64,000 bases of DNA from Gracilimonas sp031581265 (GCF_031581265.1 NZ_JAVLBQ010000010.1:1-64000); one strand, 5' to 3'. Numbered from the stretch's first letter, positions 52,397 to 62,177 are shown. Translations and numbers: made by a program. The notes: generated by a model not told the origin, from the sequence alone.

Positions 52397-53638
52397 TTAG
52401 AATCTGTCAAAGTCATCGTAAGATGATCGTGGAGTAATCTTACGAGGTGAACTTGAGTCAGAATCTTCTTTTGAATCTTTAATATTAGCGCTATAGGTAC
52501 TGCTTCCGTAGGTTTTACGTTTGTACTTGTCTTTACTGCTACGTTTGCTTGACCCACCCGAGGAATTACTCTTTCCTCTGTTCGAACTGCCTTTTCGGCT
52601 TCGGAATTTCTTTTTACTTCCTCCGCTTTTGTGGTTTTTTCGTCCTTTATAGTTTTTGTTTCCGGACTTTTTATTCAGCTCCTTAATTTCAACTTTTGGA
52701 GTAATAATTCCACGTTCGTGCATTGGGTCCGTAAAAATAGGACGCAATTCGTTAGCTATCCAAGCGGGATAAAATCCTTCGCGTGCTTCTTTCAACAAGT
52801 CATGCTCATTGGTGTAGCGCGCTGAGAAGTGTCCAATCACCAACAATTTGGTTTGTGCTTCTGTAGCTACACGGGCGGCATCCGCTGTAGATGAGTGACC
52901 GGTTTCTCTGGCTTTGTCTTCCAAATCTTTACCGAAGGTTGCCTCGTGATACAGGATATTGGTGTTCATTGCCAACTTAACGGCATTAGGGGTGTATTCG
53001 GTATCAGTTACGTAAGCAAAACTATCTCCGGGTCGTGGGTGTCCTACAATATCAGTAGACCTTACAACTGTTCCGTCTTCCAGAGTAACATCATTTCCGG
53101 CTTTCAATTCTTTGTATTGAGCATCTTCGGATATTCCCATCTTTTGAGCTTTGTCGGCATCAACTTTGCCGGGCTTATCCTTTTCCTGAAACCGAAAACC
53201 TACACAAAACTTATTGTGTTTCAGAGGTCTTGCCTCTACATAATATTCATCAGCATCATGAACTACCTCTGATTCAATATCATCAGCAATTTCATGAAAA
53301 TTGATCTCGTATGTTGGCTGGATATCAGCAAATTTAAGATTGTATTCTACAAATTCTTTTAGTCCTTCCGGACCAATAATGGCTAATGGTTTTTCTCGTC
53401 TTTGAAGTTGCAGAGTAGCTACAAGCCCAAGTAAACCTGAAAAATGGTCTACATCAAAATGAGATATAAATATAGCCTCTATTTTTGATCTCTTGATGCC
53501 GGCTTGCAGCATACGCATTTGTGCATTTTCACCACAGTCAAAAAGGAAAACACTTCCTTCTCTCCATAAAGCTACTGATGGTAAGTGACGTACTGCTGTT
53601 GGTGTTGCCGATGCTACTCCTAATGGTACTACGATCAT
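52397..53638 (-). CDS. rnz: RNase Z-like tRNA 3' processing nuclease with basic tail and altered metal motif
   Basis: The protein is 413 aa, against about 305 for typical RNase Z. The first 320 residues fit RNase Z: LFDCGENAQMRML, YVTDTEYTP, HEATFGKDLEDKARETGHSSTADAA and IGHFSARY. The motif that usually reads HxHxDH is SHFDVDH here (H60, D62, D64, H65), so one zinc-ligand His is replaced by Asp. Residues about 322-413 form a low-complexity Ser/Lys/Arg/Gly tail, probably disordered and RNA-binding. It cleaves tRNA precursors 3' ends if active. It lies between two ABC half-transporters. Confidence 0.85.
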   Translation of the reverse strand: MIVVPLGVASATPTAVRHLPSVALWREGSVFLFDCGENAQMRMLQAGIKRSKIEAIFISHFDVDHFSGLLGLVATLQLQRREKPLAIIGPEGLKEFVEYNLKFADIQPTYEINFHEIADDIESEVVHDADEYYVEARPLKHNKFCVGFRFQEKDKPGKVDADKAQKMGISEDAQYKELKAGNDVTLEDGTVVRSTDIVGHPRPGDSFAYVTDTEYTPNAVKLAMNTNILYHEATFGKDLEDKARETGHSSTADAARVATEAQTKLLVIGHFSARYTNEHDLLKEAREGFYPAWIANELRPIFTDPMHERGIITPKVEIKELNKKSGNKNYKGRKNHKSGGSKKKFRSRKGSSNRGKSNSSGGSSKRSSKDKYKRKTYGSSTYSANIKDSKEDSDSSSPRKITPRSSYDDFDRF

Positions 53639-53708
53639 TGTTCTATCTCCCGTTATGTATGTTTGGTAGAGGCGTTGCTTTCATACAATTGGCCTCAGGT
53701 TGTTTATT

Positions 53709-55502
53709 TTAAAGTTCTGCTAATTCTTGTTCTAGCATTTGTTTGTTATACATGGCTTTATATCTGCCATCTTTTGACAACAGGTCTTCGTGGGTGCCTG
53801 TTTCTTTAATTTGTCCTTCTTCTAAATAGTAAATTTTGTCTGCGTCCTTAATAGTCGAAATTCGATGACTAATCATGATGGTAGTTCTACCGCTTAGCTC
53901 TTGCCTTAAATGTTTTAAAATAGCCTCTTCCGTTTTCGTGTCAACTGCACTAAGTGAATCATCGAATATTAAAATCTTCGGGTCTTTTATTAACGCTCTT
54001 GCAATAGCCGTCCTTTGTTTTTGACCACCGGATAACGTAATACCCCGCTCTCCAAGCATGGTCTGAAATTTATTTTCAAAATCCAAAATATTGTCTTTTA
54101 CCTGAGCTTTCTCTGCTGCTTCTTCGATAAGCTCATCAGAAGGGTCATCTATTCCAAAAGCGATGTTGTTCCCTATCGTCTCTGAAAATAAGAAGGTTTC
54201 TTGAGGAACGAAACCTATAGCTTCTCTTACTATTGCTAACGACCAATTTTTAAGGTTATTACCATCCAACAAAATTTTTCCTTCAACCGGGTCGAACAAC
54301 CGGGGTATCAATTGTACCAAACTGGTTTTGCCGGCTCCAGTTCGACCAACAATAGCGATATTTTCTCCGGGCTTTATCTCAAATGAAACATCCTTGAGCA
54401 CCCATTCATCAGAACCGGGATATTTAAAGCCAACGTTTTTAAATTCTAAATGTCCCTTAACCTCGCTTTCAATTTTATCTTCGGTATCTTCAATTTCTAT
54501 AGGTTCATTCATGAGTTCTTCAATTCTGTTCCATGAGGCCAGAGAGCGTTGAAACCTATTCGTGGTATATCCCAAAGCAGCTACGGGCCATGTCAGGTAG
54601 GCTACATAAATCAAAAACTCTGCAATATTACCTACCGTTATAGTCCCTTCAATTACCATCTCCCCACCTTTCCAAATCACAATCAACAGCGATAAACCAA
54701 TCAAAAAATTTAGAGCGGGGTGAAACAAGGATTCGATCATATCCAGTCTAAGTTTCTTTTTTCGGTAGTCTTCACTTTCATTTTCAAAAAGTTCTTGCTC
54801 GTGATCGATTCTATTATAGGCTTTAATTAACCTGATAGCCGAGAAGGTTTCTTTTGCTCTTCCTGCCATCGTGGAATATTGTTCCTGGATGATAGTGGAA
54901 TGTTCATGGATAAAACCGGTAATCCAATATGCAAATACTGATATAAATGGAAGAGGGATAAGCGCCCAAAGGGTTAATTCAGGGTTTACCAAAAACATCA
55001 TAGTTAGCACAAAACCGGCTCTTGTGACTGTATTAATGCTGTACATAATAACCGGGCCGTAGTAGTCTCGCACTTTACCCACATCTTCTGTGGCTCTCAC
55101 ATACGTTTCTCCGGAGGAATTCTCAGCAAAATAGCGCTGGGGTAGCCTCATTAGTTTATTTACGATATCATTTCTGATATCAAATTCAACTTTACGTGAG
55201 GTCACGATTAATGTCTGTCGGGTAGCAAATAATAACACCCCATATAAAGCCACAGTACCAATCAACATTAAAGAGTTGGTAGCCAGTATTTTTGAAGCTT
55301 CAGTAGTAAAGAGGGTATCTATAATGCTGGAAGGAACTTCAAACCCTTGCTCTCCAAGTGACTCAACCTTATCCATTGTTCGTCGGATGAAAACAGGAAT
55401 CCAGATCAAGAAAAAATTAGAAGCCGTCAAAAACAAGGCACCTAATATCATGGTGCACTTGTATTTCTTTAAATATTTATTGAGTTCTTTTATTGCGCCC
55501 AA
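53709..55502 (-). CDS. ABC half-exporter (MdlA/BmrC type), degenerate-site subunit
   Basis: The protein is 597 aa. Six membrane helices are followed by an ATPase domain with Walker A GRTGAGKTS, signature LSGGQKQR, and Walker B ILIFDDSLSAVDTKTEE. Asp replaces the catalytic Glu here, as in the inactive-site subunits of heterodimeric exporters such as BmrC, MdlA or TM287. It probably pairs with the 50615 protein. It ends 71 bases before the rnz start. Confidence 0.88.
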   Translation of the reverse strand: MGAIKELNKYLKKYKCTMILGALFLTASNFFLIWIPVFIRRTMDKVESLGEQGFEVPSSIIDTLFTTEASKILATNSLMLIGTVALYGVLLFATRQTLIVTSRKVEFDIRNDIVNKLMRLPQRYFAENSSGETYVRATEDVGKVRDYYGPVIMYSINTVTRAGFVLTMMFLVNPELTLWALIPLPFISVFAYWITGFIHEHSTIIQEQYSTMAGRAKETFSAIRLIKAYNRIDHEQELFENESEDYRKKKLRLDMIESLFHPALNFLIGLSLLIVIWKGGEMVIEGTITVGNIAEFLIYVAYLTWPVAALGYTTNRFQRSLASWNRIEELMNEPIEIEDTEDKIESEVKGHLEFKNVGFKYPGSDEWVLKDVSFEIKPGENIAIVGRTGAGKTSLVQLIPRLFDPVEGKILLDGNNLKNWSLAIVREAIGFVPQETFLFSETIGNNIAFGIDDPSDELIEEAAEKAQVKDNILDFENKFQTMLGERGITLSGGQKQRTAIARALIKDPKILIFDDSLSAVDTKTEEAILKHLRQELSGRTTIMISHRISTIKDADKIYYLEEGQIKETGTHEDLLSKDGRYKAMYNKQMLEQELAEL

Positions 55503-55534
55503 ACCTTATCCGGTTAATTGGCTTCGAGTATTAA

Positions 55535-56566
55535 TTATTTGCCAGAAAATTGTTCAGCCCAATGTTGACCAAGTTTCAATCCTGAAAGGTAGGCATCTTC
55601 TACCCTGTTGCCTTTCATATATGAACCAACCAATGCTAATGGAGTGTCGTTTCCTCGGATTTCCATGTAGTCGTGAGGCAGCGGATTGATGGCCCGGCTG
55701 TATTTCCAAAAATGAAGTTGATCCCATTCCGGCATTGCAGCCCATCCACCTAATAATTCCGTCAATCGATCTGAAATTAAGCTATGAACTTCATCCCGGT
55801 CTGCATGCATGTACTTTTTAGCAAACTCATTGGTGGTATGTACCACAAAAATTTTAGCCAGACCTTCTCTTTTTGTTGATTCATTTGAAATCCAGGCAAT
55901 GATGTCATCTTCACATTCCAATGCACTCCATTCCGGCATCTCTACATCGCTATATCCGGCTAAATAGGAAAACTGGGATTCATAGTTAACCTCATCAATT
56001 TCCCTGACCATTTTTAGCGTTTCAATTTCGTCGATGGTGGTATTTAATATTGCATATGCTTGCCGCGCCGGCGCTGCAATAACAACAGCATCTGCACTTT
56101 CGGTGAGTGCTGTCGGGAAATTAAGCATCCAGCTTCTTTTTTTACGCCGATTTTCGCCGATATGTGTGAGCCCACCTACTTTGTAATTGAATCGAATATC
56201 TAAATTTCTTCCAAGGTATTTGCCAACAGAGTTCATTCCATCTTTGGCTATATAGTACGGGGTTTCATTCTCCTTAAAAGTAATCTCACCCTCAGCATCC
56301 CGATGTGCAAAGTTGCCCTCCCATGTAGTGAGAGTATCTTTTGAATATAGATCTTCAAGTAAGGATTTAAATTCTTTTGTTTGAGCCGTAAAGAAAGGTA
56401 CGCCATGATCTATTTTTTGATTTTTATCATCGCCTGCATACCGGGTAGCTAATCTTCCGCCGTAACCACCACTTTTTTCAAAAACCAATACTTCATGACC
56501 GGCATGAACTAATTCCCTTGCTGCTGCCAATCCTGAAATTCCTGCTCCAATAACCGCAATTTTCAT
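55535..56566 (-). CDS. FAD-dependent oxidoreductase (renalase/amine-oxidase-like)
   Basis: The protein is 343 aa. The N-terminal dinucleotide-binding motif is AVIGAGISGLAAARELVHAG, followed by VFEKSGGYGGRLATR. The second FAD motif near the C-terminus reads PLALVGSYMKGNRVEDAYLSG. The pattern matches the NAD(P)/FAD family that includes renalase and phytoene-desaturase-related proteins. No desaturase-specific C-terminus is seen. The substrate is unknown; it is unlinked to the carotenoid-like gene at 10677. Confidence 0.75.
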   Translation of the reverse strand: MKIAVIGAGISGLAAARELVHAGHEVLVFEKSGGYGGRLATRYAGDDKNQKIDHGVPFFTAQTKEFKSLLEDLYSKDTLTTWEGNFAHRDAEGEITFKENETPYYIAKDGMNSVGKYLGRNLDIRFNYKVGGLTHIGENRRKKRSWMLNFPTALTESADAVVIAAPARQAYAILNTTIDEIETLKMVREIDEVNYESQFSYLAGYSDVEMPEWSALECEDDIIAWISNESTKREGLAKIFVVHTTNEFAKKYMHADRDEVHSLISDRLTELLGGWAAMPEWDQLHFWKYSRAINPLPHDYMEIRGNDTPLALVGSYMKGNRVEDAYLSGLKLGQHWAEQFSGK

Positions 56567-56613
56567 CTTTCTGTATACATTTTGCCGGAATATTTTATAT
56601 CCGGCGGTTAATA

Positions 56614-57984
56614 TTATTCAATTTCAAATAAGGTGACTCTCGTCTCAACGGCTTTCTTATCCAATAATGCAGGCCAATAAGCGACTACATCACTGGCTTT
56701 TGGCCGCCCGCCGGCAAAACCGGTAACCCCGCTCGGGCCCGTCAAAATAAGAGGTGCAATTTCCATCCCAAAGCGATTTAGATGTTTTTTATTACTGCCG
56801 GATACGGCAACCCTCATCTGAATCTCATCATATTCTCTTTGGAGAGCCTCTTCGGTAATCGGTTGCTCCGTGTTTCCATTAAAACCAATATACTCTTTAT
56901 GAAATTCATCAAACTCCAATCCTAATGCTTCAGCTCGTTTTTCTAAGATATCGGCTCCTCTTACAGCCTTCTTGAGTGCATCAGGCCAGCAATAGACCAA
57001 TGTAGCAAATAATTTATACCCATCGTTATAACTGGCTGATACTTTGTAAGTGGGTGTCTCGGGATGACCTTTAATGCCGGTGACTTTCACTTTGTTCTTT
57101 GAAGTCTCTTCAACCTTAATAGACGTAAAATCTGCGATAACATCCGGAGTGATATACTCTGAAGGATCACCAATTTCATAAAGAAGTTGTTCTTTAACCG
57201 TCATTTCACTTACCAATCCCCCGGTTCCCTCGTGTTTAGTTACAAAAAAGTCTCCGTTTGGATAGGCCTGAACAATGGGGAAACCGATGTCCACAAAATC
57301 CTCTACTTTTTCCCAGTCAGTAAAATTACCGCCAGATGACTGAGCTCCACATTCAAGAATATGACCTGCAATTGTTCCAACGGCCATTTTATCATAATCA
57401 TCGTAATCCCAGCCAAATTCGTAGATCATTGGGGCTAATGTTAAACCTGTATCGGTAACCCTTCCGGTAATGATAACATCAGCTTCTTTTTCGAGAGCTT
57501 CTACAATTGGCCGACATCCGAAATATACATTTGCGCTAAGCAGTTTGTCTTTAACAGTTGATATGGGCTGGCCGTCATCCATGTTTTTCAATTCATGGCC
57601 ATCAGCTATTAACTCATCAATTTGATCGAGTATATCATCACCATCAACGACCGCAACTTTTAATCCGGTGTATCCATTTTCTTTGGCTACTTTCAAAATT
57701 TCATCTTTACATGCCATCGGATTTACCCCACCGGCATTACTGATTACTTTGATACCATCATTTTTAATTTCAGGAAGTACTTGCTCTACTACATTCACAA
57801 AATCGCGGGCATAGCCCCAGTCCGGGTTTCGCATTCGTTGCTTTTGCATAATCGACATAGTTACCTCAGCTAAATAATCCATGACGAGGTAATCAATCTG
57901 ACCTTTTTTAGCCTGATTAACCGGAGCATTTGGCAGATCTCCCCAAAAGCCCTGACCGGAAGCAATACGAATAAAATCTTTCAT
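56614..57984 (-). CDS. Acyclic terpene utilization AtuA-family protein (DUF1446)
   Basis: The protein is 456 aa and matches the AtuA/DUF1446 domain. It opens with FIRIASGQGFWGD, then DYLVMDYLAEVTMSIM and KVISNAGGVNPMAC. VIITGRVTDTGLTLAPMIYEFGW, ILECGAQSSGGNF and GPSGVTGFAGGRPKASDV follow. The family includes Pseudomonas AtuA of citronellol/geraniol catabolism, whose reaction is not defined. The other atu genes are absent nearby, so a terpene role here is uncertain. It is expressed apart from the amidohydrolase genes, which end at the terminator at 58056. Confidence 0.8.
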   Translation of the reverse strand: MKDFIRIASGQGFWGDLPNAPVNQAKKGQIDYLVMDYLAEVTMSIMQKQRMRNPDWGYARDFVNVVEQVLPEIKNDGIKVISNAGGVNPMACKDEILKVAKENGYTGLKVAVVDGDDILDQIDELIADGHELKNMDDGQPISTVKDKLLSANVYFGCRPIVEALEKEADVIITGRVTDTGLTLAPMIYEFGWDYDDYDKMAVGTIAGHILECGAQSSGGNFTDWEKVEDFVDIGFPIVQAYPNGDFFVTKHEGTGGLVSEMTVKEQLLYEIGDPSEYITPDVIADFTSIKVEETSKNKVKVTGIKGHPETPTYKVSASYNDGYKLFATLVYCWPDALKKAVRGADILEKRAEALGLEFDEFHKEYIGFNGNTEQPITEEALQREYDEIQMRVAVSGSNKKHLNRFGMEIAPLILTGPSGVTGFAGGRPKASDVVAYWPALLDKKAVETRVTLFEIE

Positions 57985-58051
57985 AAAAACTGGTTATTTA
58001 ACACAAATGAAATTCGGGCTGAATATCGTGATATTTTCACTGCTTTGAAAT

Positions 58052-58085
58052 AAAAAAACCCTGCTTTTGGTGAAAAGCAGGGTTT
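58052..58085 (-). terminator. Rho-independent terminator after the amidohydrolase trio
   Basis: On the minus strand AAACCCTGCTTTT pairs with AAAAGCAGGGTTT (arms 58073-58085 and 58056-58068) around a four-base loop and runs into a T-tract. It lies 27 bases after the last amidohydrolase stop. Confidence 0.85.
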
Positions 58086-58111
58086 GTCTAAAGATTAGTT
58101 ACAAGAGTGGG

Positions 58112-59422
58112 TTACTCTACCGCATCTCTGTCTAAAAACTCATCAAATAACTGAACATGTCTGCTCACCATCGGGATCTTATACCCTTTGATGAATACTT
58201 GTTCAATCTTTGTCATTGGTTCCAGTGGGTCACCATCAGAAAAAAACAGGTTCGCCTGTTTCCCTTCTTCCAATGAGCCAAGTTTATCATCCACTCCAAA
58301 CATTTCAGCCGGGTTAATGGTGATTGCTTTAATAGCCTCATCAGTTCCCATTCCATAAGCAGCGGCATAGCCGGCTTCAAATGGAGTGTTTCGGGAATTT
58401 TCTGTGTCATTTGAAACAATAGCTACCTTAACACCGGCTTCCATCATTATTCCAGGATTTTGATACGGACGCTGATAATTGTCATAGTCTCTGGAAGGAG
58501 TGTACAGTGTAGTCGTTAACACCGGTATTCCGGCTTCAGCTATTTCTTCTGCAACACGCCATCCTTCACGAACACCTGAAAATATAAAACGCATATCTTC
58601 GTGTTCTTTAGTCCATTCAATGGCATCCAAAATGGCATCTTCATCATTTACGGAGATAACCACCGGTACTTCACCTGATAATACTTCACGCATAGCAGCC
58701 ATTCTTGGGTCATGATCCGGCTTGGTTTTGCCGGAAGGGTTGGCTTCATAAGCATTCATCATTTCATCATAAAAGCGAGCTTTATCGAGAAAATCATTAA
58801 TCTCTTTGATGTCTTCTTTGTAGGCTCGTTCTATTTGGGCATCGCTTCGGTTATCCCACCATCCGCCTCCTTTTGAAGGAAGGTTCATGATTAGGGCACC
58901 GCTTTTTCGAACCGCCATGGAATCGGGTGAATATCCCCATAAATCCATAACTGCTGCTTTACCGGAAATGTTACCGGAGCTTGGTCTTGATAATACCGTT
59001 GTAACTCCACTTACCCGAGTCACAGGTACTGCTGCACTGTGTGGATTGAACGCGGTAAAAGCGTACATGTGTGGGTTGAACTGACCAATTTCAGCATTAT
59101 CAACCGTTACGGGTACTGCTGATATTTCCGTTAATCCTAATCCTGTCCATCCGTCAATGAAACCAGGATAAACATGTTTTCCTGTTGCATCAATGGTGGT
59201 GTAATCGCTGGTTATTCTGGCATTTTGACCAACAAATTCAATATCGTTTCCATTGATCAAAATTACGCCGCCTTCGATGGTGCCGTTAGTTACGGTGTGT
59301 ATGGTTGCATTGGTAATTGCAAACTTACCGAAGCCGGGTTTCTCTGTTATCTGTGCTTCCGCTGTGGCAAACATTCCAAACAGCAGAGCAAAAACTACTA
59401 TATAATTTTTTAGTTTTTTCAT
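58112..59422 (-). CDS. Exported amidohydrolase-family protein without HxH motif
   Basis: The protein is 436 aa. A signal peptide ends near residue 23 (ATAEAQ). The fold markers of amidohydrolases are present: the small beta domain GGVILINGNDIEFVG, GKHVYPGFIDG and the C-terminal ITINPAEMFGVDDKLGSLEEGKQANL. After PGFID, active members have HxH, but here it reads GWTGLG, so the first metal pair is lost. It is the third of three tandem paralogues and may be a non-catalytic partner of the 59438 protein. Imidazolonepropionase-like or dipeptidase-like function is only a family guess. Confidence 0.82.
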   Translation of the reverse strand: MKKLKNYIVVFALLFGMFATAEAQITEKPGFGKFAITNATIHTVTNGTIEGGVILINGNDIEFVGQNARITSDYTTIDATGKHVYPGFIDGWTGLGLTEISAVPVTVDNAEIGQFNPHMYAFTAFNPHSAAVPVTRVSGVTTVLSRPSSGNISGKAAVMDLWGYSPDSMAVRKSGALIMNLPSKGGGWWDNRSDAQIERAYKEDIKEINDFLDKARFYDEMMNAYEANPSGKTKPDHDPRMAAMREVLSGEVPVVISVNDEDAILDAIEWTKEHEDMRFIFSGVREGWRVAEEIAEAGIPVLTTTLYTPSRDYDNYQRPYQNPGIMMEAGVKVAIVSNDTENSRNTPFEAGYAAAYGMGTDEAIKAITINPAEMFGVDDKLGSLEEGKQANLFFSDGDPLEPMTKIEQVFIKGYKIPMVSRHVQLFDEFLDRDAVE

Positions 59423-59437
59423 TATTCAGTCTCCTGT

Positions 59438-60832
59438 TTAGTTGTGTGCGTGTGATTGTTCTTCCAGTAGTATGAAAGCATCCTGAAGGCAAGCATTTTC
59501 ATCTCTGCGAGTAACGATTTCACGGAAATTGGCTCCGTCTTCATAATCGGTTCCGGGATTAATTTGAATCCGCATATCGTCCGGATCGTTTTCGAGGTCA
59601 AAGTATTTGGTTCCATCTACAAAAGTCATTTCAGCTTTGCTGTAGATACTAAGCGGGTGTCCGCTCCATACTACCACATCACCGTCTTTACCTTCTTCAA
59701 TGCTGCCAACGCGATCATCAATACCCAACTGAATAGCCGGATATAAGGTGATCATTTTGATGGCGTCGTTCACAGACGTATTCCCATATCGCACTACTTT
59801 GGCTGCCTCGTGATTCAGCGTTCTTAGCAACTGATCATTATCACTGTTGATACTATTTACAACACCATTGGCATTCAATATAGATGCATTGTAGGCGGTT
59901 GAATAGTACACTTCAAATTTATACGCCCACCAGTCAGAGAATACAGAGGTCATGGCTCCATTTTCTCTCAATTCGTTGGCTACTTTGAAGGCCTCATTGG
60001 CATGCTGAAAGGTGTAGTTCTCAACTCCGTAATCATTGAAAACTCTCATCAGCATCAAAATCTCATCAGCACGGTAAGAGTGACAGTGAACATAGATTTC
60101 ACCTTCAATGATATCGTTCAGCACTTCATACCGAAGATTTTCAGCAACAGGAACCGGGGGAGTTCCGCGGCCTCTGCGATCATACTCAGCTTTAGCCTCT
60201 AAATAAGCTTCGCGTTTGCGCTTATAGTCTAAGGCTTCGTTAAAGTGATTTCTGATTACTTGCTCAACACCCATTCGGGTTCTGGGTTGAATGCCATTCC
60301 CTTGTCCGTGGACACGAGTCGGGTTTTCACCCAAAGCAAACTTGATGGTTCGCTTGGCTCCTTCAAACTTCATCTCTTCCTGAGATACACCATAGCGTAG
60401 TTTCAAAGTTTCACCTTGCCCACCAATAACGTTGGCAGAACCGTGCATCAGGTGAATACTGGTAGCCCCACCTGCAAGTGCGTGGTAGATTCCCACTTCA
60501 TTCGGGTCAACCGATTCTTCCATGGTAACCTCAGCTGTTACGGGATTTCTCCCCTCGTTGATGTCAACACCATTAAGGTGTGAGTGAGCATCAATGATTC
60601 CAGGCATAACGTATTTTCCAGTGGCATCTACGACTTCAACTCCTCGTGGAGCATTTAAGTCTTGTCCTATTTCGCGGATGACCCCATTTTGAATAAGTAC
60701 ATCCGTGTCTTCCAAATCACCATTTGTTACGGTGATTACCGTTGCGTTTTGAATTAAGACTGAGCCCTTTTCCTGTGCTTGTACAGTAACTGCGAAGGCT
60801 ACAATCATACATAGTGTGATAAGTTTCTTCAT
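59438..60832 (-). CDS. Exported amidohydrolase with intact HxH motif
   Basis: The protein is about 464 aa from the ATG at 60832. The reading frame opens earlier, at 60937, but would overlap the upstream gene by about 100 bases. The signal peptide ends at TVQAQ. GKYVMPGIIDAHSHLNG carries the HxH metal motif. IYVHCHSYRADEI provides another His pair and FQHANEA a further His. SINSDNDQLLRTLNHEAAK holds the metal-ligand Asp region. ITLYPAIQLGIDDRVGSIEEGKDGDVVVW closes the protein. This is probably the active member of the trio, hydrolysing a C-N bond in the periplasm. Confidence 0.85.
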   Translation of the reverse strand: MKKLITLCMIVAFAVTVQAQEKGSVLIQNATVITVTNGDLEDTDVLIQNGVIREIGQDLNAPRGVEVVDATGKYVMPGIIDAHSHLNGVDINEGRNPVTAEVTMEESVDPNEVGIYHALAGGATSIHLMHGSANVIGGQGETLKLRYGVSQEEMKFEGAKRTIKFALGENPTRVHGQGNGIQPRTRMGVEQVIRNHFNEALDYKRKREAYLEAKAEYDRRGRGTPPVPVAENLRYEVLNDIIEGEIYVHCHSYRADEILMLMRVFNDYGVENYTFQHANEAFKVANELRENGAMTSVFSDWWAYKFEVYYSTAYNASILNANGVVNSINSDNDQLLRTLNHEAAKVVRYGNTSVNDAIKMITLYPAIQLGIDDRVGSIEEGKDGDVVVWSGHPLSIYSKAEMTFVDGTKYFDLENDPDDMRIQINPGTDYEDGANFREIVTRRDENACLQDAFILLEEQSHAHN

Positions 60833-60836
60833 AATA

Positions 60837-62177
60837 TCAGTTTCCATTAAATTCGTGAATTGTACCATTCGAAATGCTGTGAAGCACCTTGGCTTTATCT
60901 TCAGACATTGCTTTATCGAACACAGAGAAGCTGGCATTTTTTCCGGTCTCTAAACTTCCATGCGTTTGTGATAATCCAAGAATATTGGCGGTATTGGTAG
61001 TCATTAAAGCCACAACATCACTTTCAGAAAGTCCGCCTTCATCCAATAGGATTTCCAGTTTGTCGGACAGGTCACCAAGATCTAATCCTGCTGAGGAATA
61101 TCCAACTTGAACACCGGCATCCATCAGGGTTTTGATGTTGCTGACTTCAGCTTTCCAGGCCTCAATTTGTTTATCACGATAAGCCTGTTCTTCTTCTGAA
61201 ATTTCCTCCTCTGAGTCTTCAGAATCTTCATCCTCTTTCTTCATTTCGGTATACCATTCCGGGGCTTCTGTAAAATCAATACTGGCCAAAACCGGAATGT
61301 TTCTTCTTTTAAGTTCTTCAGCCTGACCGTAAGCTTCCCGTCCTGATACAATAACCGCATCAAAACCAAATTCATCCTGAAGTTTAAAGAGTCGTTCCAT
61401 GTGTTCTTTGGAATCAACTTCAAAAAAGAACGGGGTTTCCTGGTTCACCAGTGGAAACATGGCTTCAAGTACAATGCTTCGGTTTGGTGCAGGCATCTCC
61501 GGATTTTGATTATAGTATTTGATGTGTTGCTGAAGTGCAGTGGCATCAAACATCACCTGGCGGAATTTTGCCATCACTCCCATCATGGTTGAAGGATAAG
61601 CTCCGCTGCTCCATCCTCCGGGTGCTGTTTCAAAAGAACCGGCTAAACCCATTGATTCTCTTATCAACCCAACATCTTCGTGGTTATCAGATAAATAGAA
61701 AGTTTCCACTTGCCCCGGTAACATATTGCCATTTGGATATAAAGCAGCAGCAGTAAAACCTGCTTTTATTGCGGTTTCAAAATTATCGTCTTCCGTTAAG
61801 AGTTCAGATGGTTTACGTTCCGGCTGTACTCCTGCACGGTGGTAAGGAGGATCTCCGGGATTATCCAAACTTGGTAAGTCCTGTGGACGAGGTAAGTCCG
61901 GGCTGCCCCAGGTTGAAAATCCATCGATAAACCCTGGATATACATGCAGGCTGTCGCCCCCATCTATTTCAAAAGCATCGAATGGAATATTAATGTTAGT
62001 TCCAATGGCTTCGATAACACCGTCTCTCCATAAAATAGTAGCAGATTCGGCAGTTGAGCCATCAGCATGGTGTATAGTCACATTCTTGAGCGCGTTAGCG
62101 GGAGTGGTTTGAGCAAAGATACCTTGCAACCCTAATCCCAAAAACAACAACGCTGTCAATAGTAATTGTTTTCTCAT
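60837..62177 (-). CDS. Exported amidohydrolase-family protein without HxH motif
   Basis: The protein is 446 aa, first of the trio. A signal peptide ends at GIFAQ. LHVYPGFIDGFSTWG stands where HxH would be, so the metal pair is missing. NTANILGLSQTHGSLETGKNASFSVFD gives the usual C-terminal amidohydrolase ending. An acidic, Glu-rich stretch (EDEDSEDSEEEISEEE) near residue 310 is unusual. Four bases separate it from the 59438 gene, so they are surely co-expressed. It may be a structural or regulatory subunit. Confidence 0.8.
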   Translation of the reverse strand: MRKQLLLTALLFLGLGLQGIFAQTTPANALKNVTIHHADGSTAESATILWRDGVIEAIGTNINIPFDAFEIDGGDSLHVYPGFIDGFSTWGSPDLPRPQDLPSLDNPGDPPYHRAGVQPERKPSELLTEDDNFETAIKAGFTAAALYPNGNMLPGQVETFYLSDNHEDVGLIRESMGLAGSFETAPGGWSSGAYPSTMMGVMAKFRQVMFDATALQQHIKYYNQNPEMPAPNRSIVLEAMFPLVNQETPFFFEVDSKEHMERLFKLQDEFGFDAVIVSGREAYGQAEELKRRNIPVLASIDFTEAPEWYTEMKKEDEDSEDSEEEISEEEQAYRDKQIEAWKAEVSNIKTLMDAGVQVGYSSAGLDLGDLSDKLEILLDEGGLSESDVVALMTTNTANILGLSQTHGSLETGKNASFSVFDKAMSEDKAKVLHSISNGTIHEFNGN

